Below are positions 50,128 to 59,838 of a DNA stretch of 64,000 nucleotides, one piece after another. How positions within the stretch are numbered: position 1 is the stretch's first letter; every line of letters starts with the position of its first letter. The stretch is from an uncultured Pelagibacteraceae bacterium (GTDB lineage: Bacteria > Pseudomonadota > Alphaproteobacteria > Pelagibacterales > Pelagibacteraceae), in assembly GCA_902534465.1 (NCBI GenBank), contig CACAPU010000002.1:121930-185929 (forward strand). Direction: 5' to 3'. Both the position numbers and the translations under genes were made by a program. The notes under the pieces are model-generated. The model did not search any database. It had not been told where the DNA came from and saw nothing but the letters and a program-made list of their open reading frames with translations.

Positions 50128-52260
50128 TCTGTTTAAATGTAAGAGAGGTTCTGTATAGCCTGAAGGCTGAGATTTTCCATGAAAGATTAATTCACATGCT
50201 GCTTTAAAAGCAATAGATTTATCATACTCTGGTGACATACTTTCGTAGTTAGAGTCATCTTCATTCTGTTTATCTACAACTTTTGCCATTTTTTTTAAAA
50301 TTTCAAGAACCTGTCTATTCGAGCATAAGCCATGATGAAGCCAATTTGCAATATGTTGAGATGAAATTCTTAAGGTTGCTCTATCTTCCATTAATCCAAT
50401 ATCATTTATATCCGGAACTTTGGAACAACCTATACCTTGATCAATCCATCTGACTACATAACCTAAAATAGTTTGAGCAGAATTTGAAATTTCAGTATTA
50501 ATTTCATCGATAGACCAATTAGGGCGATCTGCTATTGGAATAGTAAGAAGATCAGATAATTTTGATGGCTCTCTTTTTAATATTGCTTTTTGTTTTTCAA
50601 AAACATTTACTTCATGATAGTGCATAACATGCAATGCAGCAGCAGTTGGGGAAGGAACCCAAGCACAATTTGCGCCAGCATTCACATGTCCAATTTTTTG
50701 TTTCATCATTTCGTTCATTTTGTCAGGCATCGCCCACATTCCTTTACCTATTTGAGCAACTCCTGAAAAACCACATTTTAAGCCTATATCTACGTTGTTG
50801 TCCTCATAGGTTTTAATCCACTTAGACTCTTTCATATCTCCTTTTTTTATCATTGGTCCAGCTTCCATTGAGGTGTGCATCTCATCACCAGTTCTATCTA
50901 AAAATCCAGTGTTTATAAAAAATACTCTATCTTTAAGTGTTCTAATACATTCTTTAAGGTTTGCAGATGTTCTTCTTTCTTCATCCATAATTCCACACTT
51001 AATTGTATTTTTTTCTAATTTTAAAACTTCTTCAACTTTAGTAAAAATTAAATTAGTAAATTCTGTTTCTTCTGGACCATGCATTTTTGGTTTAACGATA
51101 TAAATTGATCCTTCTCTCGAATTACCTTTTCTTTTTAAATCATGAATACAAGCTGCTGAGGTTATGAAAGCATCCATTATTCCTTCAGGAACTTCTGATC
51201 CATCATTTAAAGTGATTGCAGGGTTTGTCATTAAGTGTCCAACGTTTCTCACAAGTAAAAGACTTCTTCCGTGAAGTTTTAACTTTTCACCATTCAATGA
51301 AGTGTAACTCCTATCAGGATTAAGTTTTCTTTCTAATTCTTTACCATTTTTCTCAAATATTGATTTTAAATTTCCTTTCATCAATCCTAGCCAATTTCTA
51401 TAACAAGTTACTTTATCTTCAGCATCTACTGCGGCTACACTATCTTCATGGTCACAAATTGTTGATACAGCAGACTCAATTATAATATCGCTTATCCCGG
51501 CAGCATCTCTTGCAGCACTAAATGCTCTAGGATTAATAATTATTTCAAGATGAAGATTATTATTTTTTAAGATTATAGCATTTGGTTTGGCTGCATCCCC
51601 TCTGTGACCAATAAACTTCTCTAAATCTGATAAATTATATTCTTTATTTTCCTTATAAATTGAAAGTTTTTTATTATTTACTGCTAAACCAGTAATATCT
51701 TTCCAGTCAAGATCATTTATTGGAAAATATTTGTTCAAAAAGTTTCTAGTGTATTTGATCACTTCTTGTCCTCTTAAAGGATCATATTTTTCACTTCCAC
51801 TCTCTTCAGACTCTATTATATTTGATCCATAAAGACTGTCATATAAGCTTACCCATCTTGCATTAGCAGCATTCAAGCTATATCTAGAGTTCATTATTGG
51901 AACAACTAATTGTGGTCCTGCTATATTAGATATTTCTTCATCTAAATTTTTAGTTGTTATTTTAAAATCTTCACCTTCTTTTTTTAAATAACCTATTTCT
52001 TCCAAAAAATTTTTATATTTATTATAGTCAATCTCGTGGTCTCTATTTTTTTTATGCCACAGATCTATTTCTTGTTGTAATGTCTCTCTGATTTCGAGTA
52101 ATTTTTTATTTTTTGGCGCTAATTCATGCACCACTTTGTCAAAACCTTTCCAAAACTCTTCAGGATCAACATTAGTATCTAGTAAAAGCTCATTTTTGAC
52201 AAAATCAGCTAGTTCTTTTGCTACAGATAAGTTGTGGATTTTGATGTATTGCTCTCTCAT
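50110..52260 (-). CDS. glcB: Malate synthase G
   Basis: A 716-residue protein, near the 723 of E. coli GlcB. The TIM-barrel core segments are clear: [36 protein letters not shown] (catalytic/metal region), [39 protein letters not shown], then [21 protein letters not shown]. It condenses glyoxylate and acetyl-CoA to malate. In cultured SAR11 this gene is known to be linked to a glycine riboswitch; here the upstream gap is only 96 bp and shows a promoter 8 bp from the start, leaving no room for one. Confidence 0.97.
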   Translation of the reverse strand: MREQYIKIHNLSVAKELADFVKNELLLDTNVDPEEFWKGFDKVVHELAPKNKKLLEIRETLQQEIDLWHKKNRDHEIDYNKYKNFLEEIGYLKKEGEDFKITTKNLDEEISNIAGPQLVVPIMNSRYSLNAANARWVSLYDSLYGSNIIESEESGSEKYDPLRGQEVIKYTRNFLNKYFPINDLDWKDITGLAVNNKKLSIYKENKEYNLSDLEKFIGHRGDAAKPNAIILKNNNLHLEIIINPRAFSAARDAAGISDIIIESAVSTICDHEDSVAAVDAEDKVTCYRNWLGLMKGNLKSIFEKNGKELERKLNPDRSYTSLNGEKLKLHGRSLLLVRNVGHLMTNPAITLNDGSEVPEGIMDAFITSAACIHDLKRKGNSREGSIYIVKPKMHGPEETEFTNLIFTKVEEVLKLEKNTIKCGIMDEERRTSANLKECIRTLKDRVFFINTGFLDRTGDEMHTSMEAGPMIKKGDMKESKWIKTYEDNNVDIGLKCGFSGVAQIGKGMWAMPDKMNEMMKQKIGHVNAGANCAWVPSPTAAALHVMHYHEVNVFEKQKAILKREPSKLSDLLTIPIADRPNWSIDEINTEISNSAQTILGYVVRWIDQGIGCSKVPDINDIGLMEDRATLRISSQHIANWLHHGLCSNRQVLEILKKMAKVVDKQNEDDSNYESMSPEYDKSIAFKAACELIFHGKSQPSGYTEPLLHLNRLIKKS

Positions 52261-52274
52261 AAATTGAAAATCTT

Positions 52275-52303
52275 ATAATAAATTGTCATTTTTGCGCAAT
52301 CAA
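52275..52303 (-). promoter_or_regulatory. glcB promoter, near-leaderless
   Basis: On the minus strand TTGATT (52303-52298) and TATTAT (52280-52275) are spaced by exactly 17 bp. Initiation about 7 bp downstream would fall near 52268, only some 8 nt before the glcB ATG at 52260. This leaves no leader long enough for a riboswitch. The same gap carries the divergent accA promoter. Confidence 0.5.
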
Positions 52304-52314
52304 AATTACTTATT

Positions 52315-52345
52315 TTAACAATTTATCGCCTTTTTTGTTTATAAT
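52315..52345 (+). promoter_or_regulatory. Candidate accA promoter
   Basis: A perfect TATAAT (52340-52345) lies 12 bp before the accA ATG. The best -35-like box, TTAACA (52315-52320), is 19 bp upstream, longer than the ideal 17. The transcript would begin almost at the start codon, so accA may be nearly leaderless like the divergent glcB. Confidence 0.4.
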
Positions 52346-52356
52346 ACATACCTTAA

Positions 52357-53463
52357 ATGAAAAATTACCTAAATTTTGAGACAGATATCAAAAATCTTGA
52401 AGAGGAATTAGATAAACTAAAAGACCCCTATAATCAGGAAGGTTTATCTGAAGTCGACACTTCAAGAATAAGCAAAGTTGAAGAAGAAATAAATGAAAAG
52501 TTAGAGAAAATTTATTCTAACTTAGATCCATGGCAGACAGCATTAGTTGCCCGTCATGAAGATAGACCTAAAGCAAAATTTTTTGTTGAAAATCTGTTTG
52601 ATGACTTTATCCAACTTTCTGGAGATAGATATTATGGTGAGGACAAAGCTGTTATAGCTGGTTTTGCAAAGTTCGATGGTAAATCTGTTTTAGTAATTGG
52701 TCAAGAAAAGGGATCAGATCTTAATAAAAGAATAGATCACAATTTTGGAATGATGAGACCAGAGGGTTACAGAAAAACAATTAGACTTATGGAGTTAGCT
52801 AACAAGTTTAAAATTCCAATAATTTCTATTGTAGATACTCCAGGAGCATACCCAGGAGTTGGCGCAGAGGAAAGAGGTCAAGCCGAAGCAATAGCAAAAT
52901 CTATTGAATGCTCTATGAAGTTAACGGTACCCACAATAGCAATTATAATTGGTGAAGGTGGGTCTGGCGGAGCAATAGCTTTAGCATCATCTAATAAAGT
53001 AATTATGCTTCAAAATGCAATATACTCTGTCATTTCTCCAGAAGGATGTGCCACCATTTTATGGAGAGACCCAAAAAAAACTTTAGAGGCTGCAACTGCA
53101 ATGAAAATGTCATCTAGCGACCTTTTAAAGTTAAATATAATTGACGAAATAATTCCAGAACCAGTTGGTGGTGCTCATCGAGATAAAGATCTAATATTGG
53201 ATAATGTAAGAGATTCATTAAAGAAAAATTTAGATTTTTTTCAGACAATGGATAAAGATGAAATTCTTGCTCATAGAAAAAATAAATTTTTATCAATTGG
53301 AAGAAATAAAGGATTTTCAACACAATCAGATGATAGAAATGATTTATCTATGAAGGCAAGTTCATTAGAAAATATTTATCAAAACTTTAAAAAGAATTCT
53401 AAAATTTATTATGGCGTATCTGCTGCAGTTTTATTAATATTATTCTTAAGCATTCTTTTATAA
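52357..53463 (+). CDS. accA: Acetyl-CoA carboxylase carboxyltransferase subunit alpha with C-terminal membrane helix
   Basis: A 368-residue protein; E. coli AccA has 319. The normal AccA body includes ARHEDRPKAKFFVENLFDDF, IGQEKGSDLNKRIDHNFGMM, SIVDTPGAYPGVGAEERGQA and IGEGGSGGAIALASSNKVIM. After about residue 320 an extra tail ends in a hydrophobic helix (350-368, YYGVSAAVLLILFLSILL) preceded by Lys residues, the layout of a tail anchor. It pairs with AccD for malonyl-CoA synthesis. The stop overlaps the secA stop by 6 bp on the opposite strand. Confidence 0.93.
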   Translation: MKNYLNFETDIKNLEEELDKLKDPYNQEGLSEVDTSRISKVEEEINEKLEKIYSNLDPWQTALVARHEDRPKAKFFVENLFDDFIQLSGDRYYGEDKAVIAGFAKFDGKSVLVIGQEKGSDLNKRIDHNFGMMRPEGYRKTIRLMELANKFKIPIISIVDTPGAYPGVGAEERGQAEAIAKSIECSMKLTVPTIAIIIGEGGSGGAIALASSNKVIMLQNAIYSVISPEGCATILWRDPKKTLEAATAMKMSSSDLLKLNIIDEIIPEPVGGAHRDKDLILDNVRDSLKKNLDFFQTMDKDEILAHRKNKFLSIGRNKGFSTQSDDRNDLSMKASSLENIYQNFKKNSKIYYGVSAAVLLILFLSILL

Positions 53464-56004
53464 AGCACCACAACAATGCTTGAACTTTTTCCCTGTTGCC
53501 TCACATCTTTCGTTTCTAGAAATTTTTCCTTCTCTATTTGTTACAAGTAAACATTTTGGATTATTATTTGTATTTATACTTTTTTCATTTTGAACGTCAT
53601 TTTGATCATCATTTTTTTCTATAAGTTTTAAATTAAATAAAATTGTAATTAAATCATACTTAAGTTTACTTAATAAATTTTCAAAAAGTGTAAATGCCTC
53701 TTTCTTATATTCTACCAAAGGATCTCTTTGTCCATAAGATCTTAAACCAATGACTTGTCTTAATTGTTCTAAATATTGAATATGTAATTTCCAATTTTGA
53801 TCAATAAGTTGTAAAAAAATTCTTTTTTCTATTTCGTTATATTGCTCTTCATTTAACATTTTTATTCTCTCTTCTCTTGAACTTTTAAATTTATTTTTTA
53901 TTTTTTCTTCAAATGCCTTATTTTCAAGATTAACTAATTCATTAATTTCACTTTCTTCAAATGATTTTCCAAATAAAGATTTTAATTGCATATTGATTTC
54001 ATTTGATCCTGCATTGGCTAACTTTTTGGTTTTCTTAATTTTCAAATCATCAATAATTTCATCTAGAAAATTTTCAGAATATTGCTTAGAATCTTTATTT
54101 TCTATTACTTCATTTCTTTGTGAAAATATTACTTGTCTTTGATCGTTTAAAACATTGTCAAACTTCAAAAGAGTTTTTCTAATATCAAAATTTCTTGCTT
54201 CAACTTTTTGTTGTGCTCTTTCTAATGCTTTATTTATCCAAGGATGGTCTATACTTTCTCCATCTTTAAGCCCAAGTTTTTCAAGTATATTATTCATTGA
54301 CTCAGACCCAAATATTCTCATTAAATCGTCTTCTAAGCTTACATAGAATATAGAGCTACCTTCATCACCTTGTCTACCTGATCTCCCTCTTGCCTGATTA
54401 TCTACTCTTCTACTTTCCATCCTTTCTGTACCAATAACAAACAATCCTCCCAATTTTTTTATTTCAGCTTTATCACTCTCATCCTGACCTCCTAATTTGA
54501 TGTCAACGCCTCTTCCTGAAATACTTGTCGTAATAATTATCGAGCTTCTTTTTCCTGCATCTGCAATAATTTCAGCTTCTCTTTGGTGATTCTTCGCATT
54601 TAAAACTGTGTGTTTTATATTTTTTTTAGTTAATAGACTCGAGTAGTGTTCAGATTTATTTATACTTGAAGTGAAAACTAATAATGGTTGTCCTTTTGCG
54701 TTACATTCAACAATCTTACTAATTATTGCTTCATCTTTTTCTTTACTAGTTCTAAATATTTGATCGTTCGAATCTTTTCTGATCATCTGCTTATTAGTAG
54801 GAATTGATACTACTGGTAGATTATAAATTTCAAAAAATTCTTCTGACTCTGTTAATGCGGTACCAGTACATCCAGCTATTTTTTTATAAAGCTTGAAGAA
54901 ATTTTGGTAGGTAATTGATGCTAAAGTTTGATTTTCAGCATTAATTGTTAAATTTTCTTTTGCCTCTAGACTTTGATGAAGACCATCACCAAACCTTCTT
55001 CCAGGTAATTGTCTACCTGTTTGTTCATCAATTATTATTATTTGCCCATCTTTTACAATGTAATCTCTACCACTCTGAAAAAGATGGATTGCACGTAATG
55101 ATTGATTAACTAAATGAACAATATGTAGGTTTTCTGGATCATAAAAATTTTTATTTTTAAGTATTCCAGCATTTGAAAATATACTTTCAACATTATCCAC
55201 ACCTTTATTAGTTAATAAAATATTTCTATCTTTTTCATCTATTTCAAAATCCTCTTTTTTTAAATTTTTTACAAGTTTATCAACAGCTATATATTGATTT
55301 GTTTTATCTTCTGTTGCTCCTGAAATTATTAGAGGTGTTCTAGCCTCATCAATTAAACAAGAGTCAATTTCATCAACAATCGCATAATTATGTTCTCTTT
55401 GAACCATGGATCCTTTTGAAAATTTCATATTATCTCTTAAATAATCGAAGCCCAATTCACTATTAGTAGAATAAGTTATATCTTTTGAATAATTTTCTTT
55501 TCTCTCCAAATCATCTTGCCCCGTATTAATATATCCACAGGTTAAACCTAAAAACTCATAAATCTTACCCATATTCTCACTATCTCTCTTAGCCAAATAA
55601 TCATTTACAGTTACTATATGGACACCTTTTTTTTCTAGAGCATTAAGGAAAGCTGCAAGAGCTATGGTTAATGTTTTACCTTCTCCAGTTTTCATTTCTG
55701 CAATTTTATTCTCATGGATTACAACACCACCAATTAGCTGAACATCAAAGTGTCTTTCATTTCTAATTCTTTTAGAAGCTTCTCTAACCATTGAGAAAGC
55801 TTCAGGCAACACGTCGTTTAAACTTTTACCATTTTTAATTTCTTCAATTAGTTTCTCGGTTTTTTTTGGGAACATTTCGTCTGATAAATTTTCTAAATCT
55901 TTTTCTAAAAGATTAACTTTATTGACTAATTGTTGAATTCGGCCTAGTTCCTTTTCATTTCCGCTTTTAATAAGCTTTGAAAATATTTTAAGTGGGTTAA
56001 ACAT
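53458..56004 (-). CDS. secA: Preprotein translocase ATPase SecA
   Basis: An 848-residue motor ATPase. Walker A is AEMKTGEGKTLTIAL, DEAD-like motif AIVDEIDSCLIDEARTPLI, and the second nucleotide-binding fold has GRGVDIKLGG and QARGRSGRQGDEG. The C-terminal zinc tail reads SRNERCEATGKKFKHCC: the family pattern is CxCxxxxxxxCH/C, but here the second Cys is missing and one residue is lost. SecA drives secretion through SecYEG. The gene is convergent with accA and divergent from argJ with a 58-bp gap. Confidence 0.97.
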   Translation of the reverse strand: MFNPLKIFSKLIKSGNEKELGRIQQLVNKVNLLEKDLENLSDEMFPKKTEKLIEEIKNGKSLNDVLPEAFSMVREASKRIRNERHFDVQLIGGVVIHENKIAEMKTGEGKTLTIALAAFLNALEKKGVHIVTVNDYLAKRDSENMGKIYEFLGLTCGYINTGQDDLERKENYSKDITYSTNSELGFDYLRDNMKFSKGSMVQREHNYAIVDEIDSCLIDEARTPLIISGATEDKTNQYIAVDKLVKNLKKEDFEIDEKDRNILLTNKGVDNVESIFSNAGILKNKNFYDPENLHIVHLVNQSLRAIHLFQSGRDYIVKDGQIIIIDEQTGRQLPGRRFGDGLHQSLEAKENLTINAENQTLASITYQNFFKLYKKIAGCTGTALTESEEFFEIYNLPVVSIPTNKQMIRKDSNDQIFRTSKEKDEAIISKIVECNAKGQPLLVFTSSINKSEHYSSLLTKKNIKHTVLNAKNHQREAEIIADAGKRSSIIITTSISGRGVDIKLGGQDESDKAEIKKLGGLFVIGTERMESRRVDNQARGRSGRQGDEGSSIFYVSLEDDLMRIFGSESMNNILEKLGLKDGESIDHPWINKALERAQQKVEARNFDIRKTLLKFDNVLNDQRQVIFSQRNEVIENKDSKQYSENFLDEIIDDLKIKKTKKLANAGSNEINMQLKSLFGKSFEESEINELVNLENKAFEEKIKNKFKSSREERIKMLNEEQYNEIEKRIFLQLIDQNWKLHIQYLEQLRQVIGLRSYGQRDPLVEYKKEAFTLFENLLSKLKYDLITILFNLKLIEKNDDQNDVQNEKSINTNNNPKCLLVTNREGKISRNERCEATGKKFKHCCGAL

Positions 56005-56062
56005 TTTGATATAAAATTAAATATTAGAAATATATAGTAATTAATTAATTATTTTAAATATC

Positions 56063-57364
56063 ATGAAATTTAACATAAACAATTTTATAAATACTGGCAG
56101 TCAAAGGTCTAAAATTGTTGATTTTCAGGATTTAGATCATATTGATGGAGTTTCAATTTCTGCAGTCAGTGCTGGCTTATATAAATTTAAGAGAGATGAA
56201 TTAGTTTTGTTTTATTTCAGAGATGGTGCAAATTATGCCTCTGTATATACTCAATCAAAGTTAATATCAGAAAATCTAAAATGGAATAAAAAAATCAAAG
56301 CAAAAAAAATATTTGCATTATTAGTTAATACCAGAAATGCCAATGCCTTGACAGGTCCAGAAGGCTATGAAGCTTTAAAAAACATTTCCTTAGACTTATC
56401 CTCAAAATTAACAGAGATACAGAAAAGGGATGAAGATGATCCAAAACAAATTTCCTCGAAAGAAATACTTTTTGGTTGCACAGGTACTATAGGAGAGAAA
56501 TTTCCATTAGAAAAAATTAAAAATTCATTACCAGAACTAGTCGAGAAAATAAAATATACACAAAATAAATTAATCTGGATGAAAGCTGCAATGGGTATAA
56601 TCACAACAGATTTAAAACCCAAATTATCAATGGCTGAAACAAAAATTGGTTCATCAACAATTAAAATTTACGGAATCGCAAAAGGATCAGGTATGATTTA
56701 TCCAAATATGGCAACTACATTGGGTTATATATTTACTGATGCAACATTATCCTCATCAGTTTTAAATGATGTTTTAAAAAATAATATAAAGACAACATTC
56801 AATGCAATTTCATGTGATGGTGACACAAGTACAAATGATATGGTTACTATATTTTCAACTAGCAAAGTTAATCACTCAGAAATTAAAAAATATAGTGATA
56901 GTAGACTTAAAAATTTTAACAAGGCAGTTCATGACGTTTTATTAAATTTAGCTAAGCAAGTTGTTTCTGATGGAGAAGGAGCCTCTAAATTTATTTCTAT
57001 TAATTGTATTAATTGCAGAACTGAAAAAGATGCAAAAAATATATCTTTTAAAATCGCAAACTCATTATTAGTTAAGACAGCAATTGCGGGAGAAGACTCA
57101 AACTGGGGTAGAGTAGCTATGGCAATTGGAAACAGCGACTCTAAAATTAGTGAACATAAATTATCTATATCTTTTGGACCATATAAAATTTATCACAAAG
57201 GATCTTTATACAAATCTTATGACCAAGAAAAAGTTATGGAATACATGAAAGGCAAATCAATTGAAATTGAAGTTGATATTGGTCAAGGAATTAAAAAATT
57301 TAAATCTTACACTATGGATTTAACAAAAAAATACATTGAAATTAATGCTGATTATAGGACTTAA
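56063..57364 (+). CDS. argJ: Bifunctional ornithine acetyltransferase / N-acetylglutamate synthase
   Basis: A 433-residue autoprocessed enzyme. The cleavage motif with nucleophilic Thr is GSGMIYPNMATTLGYI (usually PNMATML). Other segments: LLVNTRNANALTGPEG, FGCTGTIGEKFP, FNAISCDGDTSTNDMV and IAGEDSNWGRVAMAIG. It recycles the acetyl group between ornithine and glutamate in arginine synthesis, matching argB, argD and argF in the window; the presence of argJ would explain no need for argE. Confidence 0.95.
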   Translation: MKFNINNFINTGSQRSKIVDFQDLDHIDGVSISAVSAGLYKFKRDELVLFYFRDGANYASVYTQSKLISENLKWNKKIKAKKIFALLVNTRNANALTGPEGYEALKNISLDLSSKLTEIQKRDEDDPKQISSKEILFGCTGTIGEKFPLEKIKNSLPELVEKIKYTQNKLIWMKAAMGIITTDLKPKLSMAETKIGSSTIKIYGIAKGSGMIYPNMATTLGYIFTDATLSSSVLNDVLKNNIKTTFNAISCDGDTSTNDMVTIFSTSKVNHSEIKKYSDSRLKNFNKAVHDVLLNLAKQVVSDGEGASKFISINCINCRTEKDAKNISFKIANSLLVKTAIAGEDSNWGRVAMAIGNSDSKISEHKLSISFGPYKIYHKGSLYKSYDQEKVMEYMKGKSIEIEVDIGQGIKKFKSYTMDLTKKYIEINADYRT

Positions 57365-57403
57365 TATATTGAAATTTCATAGATCAATATTTAAGTATTA
57401 TAT

Positions 57404-57829
57404 ATGATTAAGTATTTATTAAAATGTAAAGATTGTAAGCAAGAATTTGAAAGCTGGTTTAGTACCTCTAATGAATACGATAGGTTGCTAAAATTAAAAC
57501 TTTTAAATTGTCAATCCTGCGAATCAATAAATGTTGAAAAGTCCTTGATGTCTCCTAATTTATTGAACACTAAGAAAAAAGAAAATTTAACAGAATCAAA
57601 AAAATACAAAGAGGTTCGAAAAAAACTTTCAGATTACAAAAAATTTGTAAAAAATAATTTTGAGTATGTGGGAGAAAATTTTACCTATAAAGCAAGATCA
57701 ATTCATTATGACAAAAATAAACAAAAAAAAGGTATTTATGGTACTGCTTCACTTAAAGATGTTAAAGAATTAAGAGAAGAAGGAATAGATACAGACATTA
57801 TACCTTGGATTGACGACGACAAAAATTAA
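57404..57829 (+). CDS. DUF1178 family protein
   Basis: A 141-residue protein with the DUF1178 N-terminal pattern: MIKYLLKCKDCKQEFESWFS with a CxxC pair, then LLNCQSCESINVEKSLMSPN with a second CxxC, so a zinc ribbon is likely. The C-terminal part (GENFTYKARSIHYDKNKQ, IDTDIIPW) is conserved in the family. It is known only from Alpha- and related proteobacteria and has no assigned function. It overlaps the convergent ubiG by 4 bp. Confidence 0.88.
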   Translation: MIKYLLKCKDCKQEFESWFSTSNEYDRLLKLKLLNCQSCESINVEKSLMSPNLLNTKKKENLTESKKYKEVRKKLSDYKKFVKNNFEYVGENFTYKARSIHYDKNKQKKGIYGTASLKDVKELREEGIDTDIIPWIDDDKN

Positions 57830-58554
57830 ACTTTTTTGAATTCTGAAATATAATTTACAGATTTGTCAGAACTAACAGACCATTTATTCAAAATAGGATT
57901 AAAAGTCATTCCATCAATTTTTTTTAATTTTAATGAATTTTTTTCACAAATATCTGTTAAATACTCTGGTTTAATAAATTTCTCCCAATCGTGAGTACCT
58001 ATTGGAAGCCACTTTAAAATATATTCTGCTCCCACAATCGCAAATAAATATGATTTAAGTGTTTTGTTTAAGGTGGCAATGAACATCACACCTGATTTTT
58101 TCAAAAACTTTGAACTTTCTTTAATGAAAAAATTAACATCTTCAACATGTTCAACAATTTCCATATTTAAAATAATATCAAATCTTGTCTTAATTTTTAA
58201 ATTCTCTGGAGAGGAATTATAATATTTAATTTTAAGTTTACTTTTTTTTAAATGATACTTAGCCACTTGTATATTTTTTAAAGAAGCGTCTATACCAACA
58301 ACATCTGCTCCAAGTCTAGCCATGGGTTCTGAAAGTAATCCACCACCACATCCGATATCTAAAATACTTATGCCTTTAAATGGCTGGTGCTCTTTTTTAA
58401 TTTTAAACTCAGATAAAATTGTATCTCTTATATATTTTATTCTGATGGGGTTAAATTTATGTAATGGCTTAAATTTTCCATTAGGATCCCACCATTCCTC
58501 GGCTATTTTTGAAAATTTTTCTATTTCTTTTTTATTTATTGTGTTATTTTTCAT
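57826..58554 (-). CDS. ubiG: Ubiquinone biosynthesis O-methyltransferase
   Basis: A 242-residue SAM-dependent methyltransferase. Motif I is ISILDIGCGGGLLSEPMARL, then ADVVGIDASLKNI, and INMEIVEHVEDVNFFI. EEWWDPNGKFKPLHKFNPIR near the N-terminus and WLPIGTHDWEKFIKPEYL are UbiG-specific. It methylates two hydroxyl groups in ubiquinone synthesis. Its upstream gap of 69 bp is shared with lysC on the other strand. Confidence 0.95.
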   Translation of the reverse strand: MKNNTINKKEIEKFSKIAEEWWDPNGKFKPLHKFNPIRIKYIRDTILSEFKIKKEHQPFKGISILDIGCGGGLLSEPMARLGADVVGIDASLKNIQVAKYHLKKSKLKIKYYNSSPENLKIKTRFDIILNMEIVEHVEDVNFFIKESSKFLKKSGVMFIATLNKTLKSYLFAIVGAEYILKWLPIGTHDWEKFIKPEYLTDICEKNSLKLKKIDGMTFNPILNKWSVSSDKSVNYISEFKKV

Positions 58555-58623
58555 TGTTTATTGACATTACAATCAAGATGTATTTTATCAATATATTTTA
58601 ATTTATATTAAAAAAAATTATCA

Positions 58624-59835
58624 ATGAAAATAATTGTATTAAAATTTGGAGGTACTTCAGTTGGTACAACTGATAGAATTAAAAAAGTTGCAAAAATTAT
58701 TGCTAAATATAAAAAAAAATACAATGTGATTGTACTTTCTTCCGCAATGAGTGGTGTGACAAATAATTTAATCAATTTATCCAAAAAAATTAGCAAAAAT
58801 TTTTCAGATTCCGAATACGATGTTTTAGTTTCATCAGGAGAACAAATGTCCTGTGCGCTAATTTCAGGAGAATTGATTAATAAAGGTTTCAATTCAAGAT
58901 CTTGGATGTCATGGCAAATACCTATTAACACAGAGGGAAAATATAAATTTTCAAGAATTAATAAAATTAACAAAAGTCAAATTGTGAGTTATTTAAAAAA
59001 AGGAGGGATACCCATAATCACAGGATTTCAAGGTATTAATAATAAAAACAGAATAACTACTATTGGCAGGGGTGGCACAGATGCAAGTGCAATTATGTTT
59101 GCAAAGTTTTTCAATGCTGAAAAATGTATAATATATACAGATGTGGATGGTGTTTATTCTACAGATCCAAATAAACTTAAGTCAGCTAAAAAAATAAAAG
59201 TTATTTCTTATGAGGAAATGCTAGAAATGGCCTCTCTTGGAGCAAAAGTTATGCAACCTCACTCAATTCAAGATGCAAGATTGAATAGGGTAGATATTGA
59301 GGTGAGATCTTCATTTACAGATAAAGAGGGAACTCTAATTACAAAAAGAAAAAATATAATAAATAATAAAATTATAACTGGTATTTCAAATACAACTAAT
59401 GATGCTAAAGTTACTCTTTTAGGTGTAAGAGATAAACCAGGTATTGCAGCATCGATTTTTAAACCTTTGTCTGAAAATTCTATAAATGTAGATATGGTAG
59501 TGCAAAATATTTCTGCTGATGGAAAAGAAACTGACTTAACTTTCACAATAAAATCAGATGATCTAAACAAAACAAAAAAAATTATTTTGCAAAATAAAAA
59601 AATAAATTTCAGAGATTTGATATTTGATAAGAATGTTTCAAAAGTTTCAATAATAGGAGTTGGAATGGTTACTACTCCTGGAGTTACTTATAGAATGTTT
59701 CAATCTCTTGCTAATCAAAAAATCAATATTCAAGTAATATCTACTTCAGAAATTAAAATTTCTGTCTTGATAGATAAAAAGAATGTACGAAAAGCTATAT
59801 CTTCACTACACAAAGAATTTAAATTAAATAAATAA
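58624..59835 (+). CDS. lysC: Aspartate kinase
   Basis: A 403-residue kinase. VLKFGGTSVGTTDRIKKVA is the N-terminal KFGGTS motif, TTIGRGGTDASAIMFAKFF the central one, and GVYSTDPNKLK the ATP-binding one. Two C-terminal ACT domains follow (GVRDKPGIAASIFKPL and VGMVTTPGVTYRMFQSL), which usually bind lysine and/or threonine. It starts the aspartate pathway, feeding dapD/dapE. It is followed by ispG 3 bp later. Confidence 0.96.
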   Translation: MKIIVLKFGGTSVGTTDRIKKVAKIIAKYKKKYNVIVLSSAMSGVTNNLINLSKKISKNFSDSEYDVLVSSGEQMSCALISGELINKGFNSRSWMSWQIPINTEGKYKFSRINKINKSQIVSYLKKGGIPIITGFQGINNKNRITTIGRGGTDASAIMFAKFFNAEKCIIYTDVDGVYSTDPNKLKSAKKIKVISYEEMLEMASLGAKVMQPHSIQDARLNRVDIEVRSSFTDKEGTLITKRKNIINNKIITGISNTTNDAKVTLLGVRDKPGIAASIFKPLSENSINVDMVVQNISADGKETDLTFTIKSDDLNKTKKIILQNKKINFRDLIFDKNVSKVSIIGVGMVTTPGVTYRMFQSLANQKINIQVISTSEIKISVLIDKKNVRKAISSLHKEFKLNK

Positions 59836-59838
59836 TTT

